A DNA stretch of 64,000 nt from Ralstonia sp. RRA (GTDB lineage Bacteria; Pseudomonadota; Gammaproteobacteria; Burkholderiales; Burkholderiaceae): the NCBI RefSeq assembly GCF_037023145.1, contig NZ_CP146091.1, positions 1,550,001 to 1,614,000 of the forward strand, written 5' to 3'. Position numbers and translations under genes: made by a program. The notes beneath the pieces were generated by a model. It saw only the letters and a program-made list of their open reading frames with translations, did not search any database and was not told where the DNA came from. Position 1 is the stretch's first letter; each line of letters starts with the position of its first letter. Positions 55,684 through 64,000 of the stretch are shown piece by piece.

Positions 55684-57897
55684 ATGCCAAAGCACATCAA
55701 CACAACAACGGTTTTTCCATCTGAAACGACTTGCCCGATTTCCGGCCCGACGCTGCGCCCGTTGGCGCTTGCTGCACGGCTGACTTGCGCAGTGCTGCTG
55801 GGGGCAGCGCTACCCGCGCAAGTGATGGCGCAGAGTACCACCGCAGAGGTGAATGCCACACTGCCCACCGCGACCGTAGTCGGCCGCGGTGAGACAGCGC
55901 AGAGCCCCGGCAAGGGCTTTGTCGCCAAGCAAAGCTCGGCCGGCACCAAGACCGATACGCCGATCATCGAAACGCCGCAGTCGATCTCCGTGATCACGCA
56001 ACAGCAACTGGAAGACCAGCGGCCGCGTGGCTTGTCGGAAGCGCTGAACTACACGACGGGCGCGTTCACTGGTCTGGTCGGGGCGGCCAATCGCTATGAC
56101 TACGTTGCGCTGCGCGGCTTCAATGACGCCAGCGTCAACAACGCGCTGCTTGATGGCCTGAGCCTGCAGGGGGACCAGGGCAGCTATAGCTCATTCCAGA
56201 TCGATCCGACTTTCCTGCAGCGCATTGACGTGCTCAAGGGGCCGGGCTCTGTTCTGTTCGGGCGGGCTTCGCCAGGGGGCGTCGTGTCGCTGGTCAGCAA
56301 AAAGCCGCTGTTCCAGCCGTATCACGAAGTCGAGTTCACGGTAGGCAACCGCAACCGTGTTGAAGGCGCGTTCGACATCTCCGGGCCGGTGGATCAGAAC
56401 GGCGTGATGGCCTTCCGCGTAACTGGCCTCGCGCGTGGTATGGATTCGCAGTTCCAGCATGTGCGGGAAGAGCGCTTTGCGATCGCGCCGTCGCTGGCCA
56501 TCAACTTCACGCCCGACACGCACCTGTTGCTGCAGGCGTATCTGCAGCACGATCCAGAAGGTAGTTTCAATAGCGGTGTGCCGGCAGAGGGCAGCCTGTT
56601 CCCGCACAACGGCCGCACCATCTCGCGCTACTTCTTCGATGGCGACCCGACGGTCGAGAAGTTCCGCCGCACCGAGCGCATGCTGGGGTACCAGTTCGAG
56701 CACACGTTCAATGACCAGTGGACGGCGCGCCAGAACTTCCGCTACGTATACGGTGACGTGCGCATGCGCCAGATCTACGGCTATGGCTGGGCCGATGCGA
56801 ACAACCTCACGCGCTATTACGCCGGCGCCAAGGAGGCCACCCACGCCTACACCGTTGATAACCAGCTTGAAGGCAAGTTCACGACCGGCCCCGTCAAACA
56901 CACGATGCTGGTTGGTCTGGATTACCAGAAGCGCCACGTCGATGGCTTCTGGGAATCCGGCAGCGCAGACCCGATCAACGCGTTCAACCCGGTCTATGGC
57001 AATCCGGGGCTGACAGGTGTTTCGGCGGCGCCGATCGACCGCTGGCTGGAGCAGACCGGTGTGTACCTGCAGGACCAGATCGCCATCGACCGCTGGCGCT
57101 TCACGCTGGGTGTGCGTGAAGACCACGCCAAGGCATCCAACCTGTATGGCACCGGCACGCCGTCAGAGTGGAACGGCTCGAAGTTCACCAAGCGCGCGGG
57201 GGTGGTCTACCTGTTCGACAACGGTATCGCTCCGTACTTCAGCTATGCCGATGGCTTCAACCCGAGCATCCGAACGGATCAGCGGGGCAATCTGCTGCAA
57301 CCGGCCACCGCCAAGCAGTTCGAGGCGGGTGTGCGTTATCAGCCGAAGGGCTCGAGCACGCTGCTGTCGGCTGCCGTATTCAACCTGGAACAGGAGAACA
57401 TCGCCAACCGGCCTGCTGCCCAGGTCTATTACGTGCCCACTGGCAAGGTGCGTACGCGCGGGCTGGAACTGGAGGCGCGTTCACAGATCACCGACAACGT
57501 TTCGCTGCTGGCCAACTACACGTTCACCGACATGAAGTTTGTCGAGTCCACCGAAGGCTTCGTAGGAAATACGCCGTACCAGGCACCGCGTCATATGGCA
57601 TCGGTGTGGGGCGATTGGACCTTCATGCCAGGCTACACGGCGGGTGTGGGGGTGCGCTACGTTGGCACGAGCTATGGCGACAGCGCCAACAGCTTCAAGG
57701 TACCGCCGTACACGCTGGTCGATTTGATGCTGCGTATCGATCTCGCGCGTTGGGACCCATCGCTCAAGGGCGCAAAGCTGCAATTGTCGGCAAAGAATCT
57801 CTTTAATAAAACGTATGTGGCATCGTGCATGAACAGCAACTACTGTTATTGGGGTGATGCCCGCAACGTGATGGCGACCATTTCGTATCAGTGGTAA
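55684..57897 (+). CDS. TonB-dependent siderophore receptor
   Basis: 737 residues from ATG 55684; ATG 55648 in frame is an alternative and neither has a strong ribosome binding site. A signal peptide ends near residue 50 (PAQVMAQ). A TonB-box-like TATVVG stretch precedes the plug domain (ETPQSISVITQQQLEDQ ... LKGPGSVLFGRASPGGVVSLVSK), and a 22-strand barrel ends in aromatic ISYQW. It is of the FhuA/FauA group that imports ferric hydroxamates. There is no long N-terminal signalling domain of the kind that talks to FecR, consistent with the missing fecR. It follows the sigma gene by 85 nt. Confidence 0.94.
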   Translation: MPKHINTTTVFPSETTCPISGPTLRPLALAARLTCAVLLGAALPAQVMAQSTTAEVNATLPTATVVGRGETAQSPGKGFVAKQSSAGTKTDTPIIETPQSISVITQQQLEDQRPRGLSEALNYTTGAFTGLVGAANRYDYVALRGFNDASVNNALLDGLSLQGDQGSYSSFQIDPTFLQRIDVLKGPGSVLFGRASPGGVVSLVSKKPLFQPYHEVEFTVGNRNRVEGAFDISGPVDQNGVMAFRVTGLARGMDSQFQHVREERFAIAPSLAINFTPDTHLLLQAYLQHDPEGSFNSGVPAEGSLFPHNGRTISRYFFDGDPTVEKFRRTERMLGYQFEHTFNDQWTARQNFRYVYGDVRMRQIYGYGWADANNLTRYYAGAKEATHAYTVDNQLEGKFTTGPVKHTMLVGLDYQKRHVDGFWESGSADPINAFNPVYGNPGLTGVSAAPIDRWLEQTGVYLQDQIAIDRWRFTLGVREDHAKASNLYGTGTPSEWNGSKFTKRAGVVYLFDNGIAPYFSYADGFNPSIRTDQRGNLLQPATAKQFEAGVRYQPKGSSTLLSAAVFNLEQENIANRPAAQVYYVPTGKVRTRGLELEARSQITDNVSLLANYTFTDMKFVESTEGFVGNTPYQAPRHMASVWGDWTFMPGYTAGVGVRYVGTSYGDSANSFKVPPYTLVDLMLRIDLARWDPSLKGAKLQLSAKNLFNKTYVASCMNSNYCYWGDARNVMATISYQW

Positions 57898-58189
57898 TTA
57901 AGATTTATTCACGCAAGCATCATCATGTTTGTGTAGTATCGTGACTTAGCTTGTTACCCGGCGGCTTTGCATTGAAGTCGTCGGGCTATTCAGAGTCTGT
58001 CCTGATATCGCATCCGCGATATTCCATGATCCTTCAGCGGCCGGCACGCATCGGTCGTGATCTGCTCCCCACCTGAATTTACCCAGCCTAGGCGCGGCCT
58101 GATGCCGCCAGCCGACGGGAAGCGTGTGCGCGTTCGCCCGGCTGAAGTTTTTTTGTCATCGCTTTTGTAAATCAGGAGGTTCAGACGTG
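57898..58189. promoter_or_regulatory. intergenic region before the siderophore biosynthesis operon
   Basis: 292 bp without a gene and with clearly lower G/C than its surroundings. It holds an imperfect hairpin CCCGGCGGCTT/AAGTCGTCGGG (57957-57985), a possible receptor-gene terminator without a T tract, and a perfect dyad ATATCGC-N4-GCGATAT (58005-58022). I see no second Fur box. AGGAGG at 58174-58179 belongs to the next gene. Confidence 0.5.
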
Positions 58190-59557
58190 ATGGAATCAGA
58201 AGTTCATGACTTTATTGCCATTGGGTTAGGCCCGTTTAATTTAAGCCTGGCTTGTCTGGCTGAACCCATTGCCGATTTGAATGGGGTATTTCTGGAGCGT
58301 GCGCCGGAATTCAATTGGCATCCTGGCATGCTGATTGATAACACCACGTTGCAGAATCCATTCCTGGCAGATCTCGTCAGTTTGGCCGATCCAAAAAGCC
58401 GCTTCAGCTTCCTGAATTACTGCAAGCAGGAAGGCAAGATCTATTCGTATTACTTCCGCGAGAACTTCTACCTGAGCCGGGCGGAGTACAACCGCTATTG
58501 CAAGTGGGTCGTCGCGCAGCTCACCTGTGCGCGCTTCCACCACGACGTGCAGGCACTGACCTACGACGCGCAGCGCGGCTGCTACGTGATCTCGGGCTTT
58601 CGCGGCGCGGAGCGCGAGCCATTCGTCCTCCATGCGCGCAAGCTGGTGCTGGGTGTGGGATCGTCGCCGTCGTTTCCGGCGTGCGTGCGGCGCGATGGCC
58701 ACCGCTATCTTCACACCGCGGATTACATCGACATGCGTGAATCACTGCACGAGAAACGCTCCATCACCATCGTCGGCAGCGGGCAGAGCGCGGCGGAGGT
58801 CTACTACGACCTGCTCAAGGAGAGCGACAAGCACGACTACCGCTTGGTCTGGATCACGCGCTCGCCGCGTTTCTTCCCGATGGAGACCACCAAGCTGACG
58901 CTGGAGATGTTCTCGCCGGACTACATCGACCACTTCTACAGCCTGCCCGACGGCCGCAAAGATGCCATCGTCCGTGCGCAGGACAGCCTGTACAAGGGCG
59001 TGAACACCAGCCTGATCAACCAGATCTACGACTTGCTCGACGACAAGCGCAAGGTGGGCGAATTGCGCACGCACCTGATTACCAATTGCGAGCTGCAGGC
59101 GTGCCGCCACGACGCCACCACCGGCACCTACGAGATCGAGTTCCAGCAGGTCGATAGCGGTACGCGCTACGCCCATCGCACAGAAGAGCTCGTGCTCGCC
59201 ACGGGTTACGAGCAAAACATCCCGGCGTTCCTTGATGGCATTCGCCACCGGCTGCGCTGGGATGCCAAGGGCCGCTACCAGCTCTCCCGCAACTACGCGG
59301 CAGACGTCAACGGCAGCGAGGTCTACGTGCAGAACGCGGGGCTGCACACGCACGGCGTGACCAATCAGGACATTGGCATGAGCTGCTATCGCAACTCCTA
59401 CATCATCCGAGAGCTGACGGGCGTCGAGCACTACAAGATCGAGCCGCGTGTGGCCATCCAGGATTTTGCGATTCCGGCCACGCCGGAGTTCATCCCGCTG
59501 GCAGCTGAGCGGAGTGTTACCGAGCGCGTGAAGGCGCCTGTCGAGGAAGCCGTATGA
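58190..59557 (+). CDS. alcA: diamine/lysine N-hydroxylase of siderophore biosynthesis (AlcA/IucD type)
   Basis: 455 residues (Bordetella AlcA about 461). This FAD- and NADPH-dependent monooxygenase hydroxylates a primary amine (putrescine, cadaverine or lysine), the first step of hydroxamate siderophores. FAD motif AIGLGPFNLSLA is near residue 14, the NADPH motif IVGSGQSAAEV near 200 and ATGY near 343. A perfect AGGAGG serves ATG 58190 (10 nt) or GTG 58187 (7 nt). The neighbouring AlcB- and AlcC-like genes favour a diamine substrate. The first 250 nt are noticeably A/T-rich. The stop overlaps the exporter gene by 4 nt. Confidence 0.88.
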   Translation: MESEVHDFIAIGLGPFNLSLACLAEPIADLNGVFLERAPEFNWHPGMLIDNTTLQNPFLADLVSLADPKSRFSFLNYCKQEGKIYSYYFRENFYLSRAEYNRYCKWVVAQLTCARFHHDVQALTYDAQRGCYVISGFRGAEREPFVLHARKLVLGVGSSPSFPACVRRDGHRYLHTADYIDMRESLHEKRSITIVGSGQSAAEVYYDLLKESDKHDYRLVWITRSPRFFPMETTKLTLEMFSPDYIDHFYSLPDGRKDAIVRAQDSLYKGVNTSLINQIYDLLDDKRKVGELRTHLITNCELQACRHDATTGTYEIEFQQVDSGTRYAHRTEELVLATGYEQNIPAFLDGIRHRLRWDAKGRYQLSRNYAADVNGSEVYVQNAGLHTHGVTNQDIGMSCYRNSYIIRELTGVEHYKIEPRVAIQDFAIPATPEFIPLAAERSVTERVKAPVEEAV

Positions 59558-60801
59558 CGCTGCGCAACACCATCATTCTGATGACGGTGTTTGCCGTCAT
59601 CAGCGATGCGATCCTGATCCCGTTCTACCCGCAGTTCTTCGCGTCGCGCTATGGGCTGGACAGCCCCGTGCACGTGGGGGCGTATGTGGCGGCCATCTCG
59701 ATTGCCGTCATGTGCACGCTGCCGATCTGGGCGCGTGTGGCCAAGCGCGTCGAGCCGCTGTATCTGCTGGTCTACACGCAGTTCGCAGCAGGCACCTTTA
59801 GCCTGCTGAGTGACTGGGCGCCCGATGTGGTGACGTACTGGGTGCTGTCGATGCTGATGTTCATGTGCAAGAGCAGCTACCTGCTGATGTATCCGTACAT
59901 GATGCGACTCACGCCCAAGGAGCAGCACGCTGCCACGGTGGGTACGCTCTCGGTGGTGGTGCACTTTGGTGCCATCTTCGGGGCGGTGGTGGGTGGCCTT
60001 GTGCTGCAGACGTGGGGGCCGCGCGCCAGCATCGTCGCCATGGCGGCGGGCGATTTCTTCCAGATGGGCGTGTGCATGCACCTGATCCGCAGCGGCAAGA
60101 TCGTGCGCATCAACTCGGGCAAGCATGCCGAGGCCGCCGCTGCTGAAGCTGCACGCGTGCCCAGCACCGGCTGGCGCGACCGTCTGCCGATCCTGCGCCT
60201 GGCGCTGGTGATGCTGGTGTTCGACTTCAGCGCGTATCTGATCCGCCCGTTCTTCTCGGTGTACTGGCAGCAGGTGTCTGGGCTCGACAGCGAGTTCGTC
60301 TCGGGCATGGCGTTTGCCATTCCGGGCGTGGTCGCCATCGTGGCGCTGCGGCTGCATGCCCGTATTCGTGCGCGCGGCGGTCAATTGCCGGATCACACGG
60401 TGGGCAATCTGCTGCTGGGCATGGTGGGTCTGCTGCTGCATGCGGCGCCGAACCCTGCGTTGATCGTGCTTGGGCGCGTGCTGTATGGCTGGGCGCTCTT
60501 CCAGATCATCGTGAAGCTGGAGGTGAACCTGTTCCGGCTTTCTACGCCGCAGCGCTACGCGCACGATTACAGCATCACCAATTTCTTTCAAAACATGGGC
60601 GTGCTGCTGTCGTCGTTTGCAGCCGGGGCGATCGTGAATCGCTACGGGCTGCATCTGCCGTTCCTGCTAGCCGCCGGTGGCTTCGTGCTGACGGCGCTGC
60701 TGGATCGGCTGATCTTGAACGTGCCCAGCGCGGGCCATGCAGATGACGCAGGCAGGGCAGACGCACCCGCCAACCTGGAGGCGCCGGCCCATGCCAACTG
60801 A
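59554..60801 (+). CDS. MFS transporter, probable siderophore exporter
   Basis: 415 residues with twelve hydrophobic segments and an Ala/Asp-rich tail. The fold is MFS, with loop motifs weaker than in sugar transporters. It starts within the alcA stop (ATGA) and overlaps the acyltransferase gene by 11 nt, so it is made together with the biosynthetic enzymes; export of the finished siderophore is the natural role, as for AlcS of Bordetella, whose gene lies outside the alcABC cluster as I recall. Import of a precursor is not excluded. Confidence 0.85.
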   Translation: MTLRNTIILMTVFAVISDAILIPFYPQFFASRYGLDSPVHVGAYVAAISIAVMCTLPIWARVAKRVEPLYLLVYTQFAAGTFSLLSDWAPDVVTYWVLSMLMFMCKSSYLLMYPYMMRLTPKEQHAATVGTLSVVVHFGAIFGAVVGGLVLQTWGPRASIVAMAAGDFFQMGVCMHLIRSGKIVRINSGKHAEAAAAEAARVPSTGWRDRLPILRLALVMLVFDFSAYLIRPFFSVYWQQVSGLDSEFVSGMAFAIPGVVAIVALRLHARIRARGGQLPDHTVGNLLLGMVGLLLHAAPNPALIVLGRVLYGWALFQIIVKLEVNLFRLSTPQRYAHDYSITNFFQNMGVLLSSFAAGAIVNRYGLHLPFLLAAGGFVLTALLDRLILNVPSAGHADDAGRADAPANLEAPAHAN

Positions 60802-61393
60802 TGCCCGCACGATCCACCGCCGTGCCGATGTAGAAAGCGCGCCGTACACCGATGCGGACGGTTTCACCTTCCACCTGCTGCGCATTCCGGAAGACATCCC
60901 GATGCTGCATCGCTGGTTTCAGCCGGAGCGCGCATCGTTCTGGCTGATGCGCGACAAGACGGAAGCCGAAGTCGGTCGGGTCTATCAGGACCTGATGGAT
61001 TCCGGCCACGCCACCGCATACCTGGTGTGGCAGGGCGGTCGCCCGGCTTTCCTGGCCGAGTGCTATGACCCCGCCCACGATCGCATCCGCACGTTCTACA
61101 ACGTGCAACCGGGCGACCTTGGCATGCATATCTTCATCGGGCCATCGGATGTGCGCATTGCCGGCTACACGCGCACTGTGTTCTTCGCACTCATGCGTTT
61201 CATGTTCGAGCGCCTGGGCGCAGCACGCATCGTGGTTGAGCCCGACGCCAACAACACACGTATTCACGCCATCAACCGCGCCGCCGGTTTCGTCTACGAC
61301 CGCAACGTTGTCTTCACCGAGAAAATCGCCAGCCTCGCTTTCTGCACCCGGCGGGATTTTGAACAAGCCACCCGCGCCACCGCCATTGCTTAA
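60791..61393 (+). CDS. alcB: siderophore N-acyltransferase, GNAT fold (AlcB/IucB type)
   Basis: 200 residues from ATG 60791, GGAGG 8 nt upstream. It would attach succinyl (or acetyl) from its CoA ester to the N-hydroxylated amine, giving the hydroxamate. The family core is clear: HRWFQPERASFWLM at the start, AYLVWQGGRPAFLAECYD, then GMHIFIGP and the CoA-binding helix region VVEPDANNTRIHAINRAAGF, as in IucB and AlcB. It lies between the exporter and the synthetase genes. Confidence 0.9.
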   Translation: MPTDARTIHRRADVESAPYTDADGFTFHLLRIPEDIPMLHRWFQPERASFWLMRDKTEAEVGRVYQDLMDSGHATAYLVWQGGRPAFLAECYDPAHDRIRTFYNVQPGDLGMHIFIGPSDVRIAGYTRTVFFALMRFMFERLGAARIVVEPDANNTRIHAINRAAGFVYDRNVVFTEKIASLAFCTRRDFEQATRATAIA

Positions 61394-61408
61394 ACCAAAG
61401 GATTCGCC

Positions 61409-63295
61409 ATGAACGTCTCGATCCACAATCAGCTCTCGCAACACCCGGCCCAGGCAGCCGCCCACCTTACGCCGGAAGTCTGGGCGCAGGCCAATCGACG
61501 CCTGTTGCGCAAGGCGATTGCCGAGTATGCGCACGAACTCATCCTGGAGCCCGAGCATCTGCATGCTACGGCCGGCGGGTTCGCGCAGTACCAGGTGCGC
61601 TCTGATGACGGCAAGGTCTGCTACCAGTTTGAAGCGCAGCAACTCGCGATGCGCCATTGGTTCATCCAACCGGAATCGATTCGCCGTCTGGTCGAGGATG
61701 CCGAGCAACCGCTCGACGCGCTGCAGTTCATCATCGAATGCCGTCAGCGGCTTGGTATCCGTGACGAGCTGCTGCCCATCTACCTCGACGAGATCAGCAG
61801 CACGCTATTCGGCAGCGCGTTCAAACGCATGAAGGCCGACGCACCCAGCAGTGCACAACTGGCGGAGGCCACCGATTTCCAGGCCATCGAAGTCGCCATG
61901 ATCGAAGGGCACCCCGGCTTCGTCGCCAACAATGGGCGCTTGGGCTTCACCTCAGTCGACTATCAGGCCTATGCGCCTGAGGCCGGTTCCGACATCCGCG
62001 TGATCTGGCTGGCCGTGCACAAGGATCACGCCACGCCGTCAACGCTTTCCACGCTCAACTACGCGCAAATGCTGGTGGAAGAACTCGGCCAGGACACGGT
62101 GGACGATTTCACGCGCCAGGTTGCCACCAAGGGCGTGGACCCTGCCGACTACCACTTCATGCCGGCGCACCCGTGGCAGTGGTTCAATAAGCTCTCCATC
62201 GCGTTTGCGGGCTACGTGGCCCAGCGCAAGATTATTTGCCTGGACTACAGCGCCGATCACTACATCGCCCAGCAATCCATCCGCACGTTCTTCAACACGA
62301 GCGATCGCACCAAGCGCTATGTGAAGACATCGCTGTCGATCCTGAACATGGGCTTTATGCGCGGGCTCTCGCCGTACTACATGTCGGGCACGCCGGCCAT
62401 CAACGAGTTCATCAAGGAGCTGGTCTCGAAAGATGGCTTCCTGCGCGAGAACGGTTTCACCATCCTGCAGGAAGTGGCGGCCATCGGCTTCCGAAACTTC
62501 TACTACGAAGCGGCGATTCCGGTGGATACGCCGTACAAGAAGCAGTTCTCGGCGCTGTGGCGCGAGAACCCGCTGCCGCTGCTCAAGCCGGGCGAACGCC
62601 TGATGACGATGGCGGCGCTGCTGCACGTCGACAAGGACGGCCATGCGCTGATGCCCGAGCTGATCCGCCGCTCGGGCCTGCCTGCGCTCACGTGGGTGCG
62701 CCAGTACCTGCAGGTGTATCTCACGCCGCTGCTGCATTGCTTCTACGCCTATGAGCTGACCTTCATGCCGCACGGAGAGAACCTTATCCTCGTGATGGAC
62801 AGCCACGTGCCCGTGCGCGCCATCATGAAAGACATTGCCGAGGAATGCGCCATCCTCGACATCAAGGCGCGCGAGTGGCTGCCCGAACGTGTGCAGCGCT
62901 TGGCGGTGGAGGTGCCCGACAACTTCAAGCTGCTCGGCATCTTCATCGACGTGTTCGATGGCGTGCTGCGCCACATCAACCACGTGCTGATGGAGAACGG
63001 CTGCTGCACCGAAGACCAGTTCTGGGGCGCCGTGGCCGATTGCGTCTATGACTATCAGGACGCCCATCCTGAGCATGCCGCCAAGTACGCGCACTACGAC
63101 ATGTTCGTGCCCGAGTTCCTGCACTCGTGCCTGAACCGCCTGCAGCTCGGCAACAACGTGCAGATGGTGAACCTGGCCGACCCGGCATCAAGCCTGAAGA
63201 TCGCAGGCAACCTGGTCAACCCGATCGCCAAGTTCCGTCGTGCGGCACTTGCCGTGCAAGCCGAAGCGACGGACGTGGTGGAAGCGGCTGCATGA
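61409..63295 (+). CDS. alcC: NIS siderophore synthetase (IucA/IucC family, AlcC type)
   Basis: 628 residues (Bordetella AlcC about 618). ATP-dependent NRPS-independent siderophore synthetases adenylate a carboxylate and couple it to an amine; type C members join and cyclise N-hydroxy-succinyl-diamines. Family motifs include EGHPGFVANNGRLGF, PAHPWQW, KTSLSILNMGFMRGLSP and PHGENLIL, and a FhuF-like C-terminal domain follows. AAAGGA precedes ATG 61409. The stop overlaps the next gene as ATGA. The partner genes favour a macrocyclic dihydroxamate product. Confidence 0.92.
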   Translation: MNVSIHNQLSQHPAQAAAHLTPEVWAQANRRLLRKAIAEYAHELILEPEHLHATAGGFAQYQVRSDDGKVCYQFEAQQLAMRHWFIQPESIRRLVEDAEQPLDALQFIIECRQRLGIRDELLPIYLDEISSTLFGSAFKRMKADAPSSAQLAEATDFQAIEVAMIEGHPGFVANNGRLGFTSVDYQAYAPEAGSDIRVIWLAVHKDHATPSTLSTLNYAQMLVEELGQDTVDDFTRQVATKGVDPADYHFMPAHPWQWFNKLSIAFAGYVAQRKIICLDYSADHYIAQQSIRTFFNTSDRTKRYVKTSLSILNMGFMRGLSPYYMSGTPAINEFIKELVSKDGFLRENGFTILQEVAAIGFRNFYYEAAIPVDTPYKKQFSALWRENPLPLLKPGERLMTMAALLHVDKDGHALMPELIRRSGLPALTWVRQYLQVYLTPLLHCFYAYELTFMPHGENLILVMDSHVPVRAIMKDIAEECAILDIKAREWLPERVQRLAVEVPDNFKLLGIFIDVFDGVLRHINHVLMENGCCTEDQFWGAVADCVYDYQDAHPEHAAKYAHYDMFVPEFLHSCLNRLQLGNNVQMVNLADPASSLKIAGNLVNPIAKFRRAALAVQAEATDVVEAAA

Positions 63296-64000
63296 CAGAC
63301 GGCATGCGCGCCTTCGTTGAAGACGCCGCGGGGGCGGACTTTGCCTTGCCGCAAGTCTGGCGTCCGGCGCCGACACCGAACCCGGACCTAGCCCAGGTGC
63401 TAAGGCTGGCGCAGCGTGTCATTCCCAGCTTGCGCGGCGAGCAGGGCGGGGGACCGCCCGCCAATGCGCTGCGCCTGGACGACAACGTTGCATTGCAGGC
63501 ACTGTGCGATCACTGGGCGCAGGCCTATCCGGAGGCGGGCGCGCATTACCTCGCCCTGCGCTGTTGGGGGCTGGCGATCTGGCAGCCGATCTATCTGTGT
63601 GTGATTGCCGTGCATCTGGATGGATTGGTTCCCCGGTTGGCGGGCCTCGCGCAGCCAGTGAAGGCGGGCTTCCCCAGTGGCTTCAACTTGCCCGTGCATG
63701 CGCCGGTCGGCGGCACATTCTCCGAGCGGATGGACGCTGCTGCCGCTGAGTTGCGGGCGTTCTGCGGCGCAATCCGCCGAGCGCTCAAACCACGGGTCGC
63801 TTTGCATGAGCGCGCTGCAGATCGCTTGCAGGCCGAGTGTGTGCTCGGCGCGTTGATGGCTGTGCGTCCACACACGTCGCTGTCAGATGCAGACGTGACT
63901 GCCATAGGGGAGGCGTGGCTGGCCGCCCTTGGCATTGCCGGCGGCTGCGGCTTCTTCGCCTACCGTGCACGTGATGGCACACCCGCGCTCGCGCTTGACC
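63292..64000 (+). CDS. siderophore ferric reductase-like protein (FhuF/AlcD-like, partial at window edge)
   Basis: 236 open codons to the window edge. The translation (WGLAIWQPIYLCVIAVHLDG, LGIAGGCGFFAYR) resembles the siderophore ferric iron reductases that accompany alcaligin- and bisucaberin-type clusters; these usually carry a C-terminal cysteine cluster for a 2Fe-2S centre, which lies beyond the edge, so activity cannot be judged. The start overlaps the synthetase stop by 4 nt, making it the fifth gene of the coupled operon. It would release iron from the imported siderophore in the cytoplasm. Confidence 0.75.
   Translation, partial: MTDGMRAFVEDAAGADFALPQVWRPAPTPNPDLAQVLRLAQRVIPSLRGEQGGGPPANALRLDDNVALQALCDHWAQAYPEAGAHYLALRCWGLAIWQPIYLCVIAVHLDGLVPRLAGLAQPVKAGFPSGFNLPVHAPVGGTFSERMDAAAAELRAFCGAIRRALKPRVALHERAADRLQAECVLGALMAVRPHTSLSDADVTAIGEAWLAALGIAGGCGFFAYRARDGTPALALD

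Noticed and set aside
57898..58189. Search for a second Fur box before the hydroxylase gene
   Set aside because: No stretch approaches the GATAAT-type dyad seen at 55004; only unrelated inverted repeats are present.
1..64000. CRISPR array, insertion sequence, transposase or phage genes
   Set aside because: No regularly spaced repeats, transposase-like frames with terminal inverted repeats, or phage structural genes were seen.

Overview
The window is a high-GC chromosomal segment from a beta-proteobacterium of the Burkholderiaceae, most likely a Ralstonia. The basis is the phaC-phaA-phaB-phaR block, whose proteins closely match my memory of those from Cupriavidus necator, a phaC promoter matching the one known from C. 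necator, a bktB-type thiolase, an ispD-ispF pair beside mfd, and short extended -10 boxes typical of the group. The species is inference. Most of the window is core genome with few signs of mobile DNA: I see no insertion sequence, no CRISPR array and no prophage.

Layout. 1-7.7 kb: tex (cut by the left edge), an exported coiled-coil protein, a YdcH-like protein, a DinG-family Fe-S helicase, bamD, rluD-pgeF and a small membrane protein. 7.9-12.9 kb: the polyhydroxybutyrate operon phaCAB with its promoter, a terminator, and the regulator phaR. 13.1-18.9 kb: dusC, rimO, bktB, an exported protein and metC. 18.9-25.6 kb (minus strand): mfd, argE, serB and, directly behind serB, an orphan YhcG/DUF1016 PDDEXK nuclease gene. 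25.7-27.1 kb: ispD-ispF. 27.1-30.7 kb (minus strand): an OmpR/EnvZ-type two-component system followed by ahpC-ahpD. 30.8-34.2 kb: a Gly/Arg-rich exported protein and a DUF1800/DUF1501 pair. 34.2-39.7 kb: an isolated HpnD-like synthase, then an RND efflux pair behind a promoter carrying a perfect TetR-type palindrome. 39.8-42.9 kb: tRNA-Leu(UAG) and acnB behind a palindromic operator. 43-48.7 kb: an MFS transporter and cyoABCD. 48.7-54.9 kb: a decayed acetyltransferase start, a small Cys-containing exported protein, and a LysR-controlled acyl-CoA dehydrogenase / CoA-transferase / MHS transporter cluster.

55.0 kb to the right edge is the most distinctive region: a siderophore island. A perfect 19-bp Fur box overlaps the -10 of an ECF sigma factor gene. 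It is followed by a TonB-dependent receptor and then by a translationally coupled series: diamine/lysine N-hydroxylase (AlcA/IucD type), MFS exporter, GNAT acyltransferase (AlcB type), NIS synthetase (AlcC type) and a siderophore ferric reductase-like gene cut by the right edge. I infer a Fur -> sigma factor -> receptor and biosynthesis cascade making a dihydroxamate siderophore of the alcaligin/putrebactin/bisucaberin kind. No anti-sigma FecR gene, alcE hydroxylase or diamine-forming decarboxylase is present in the window.
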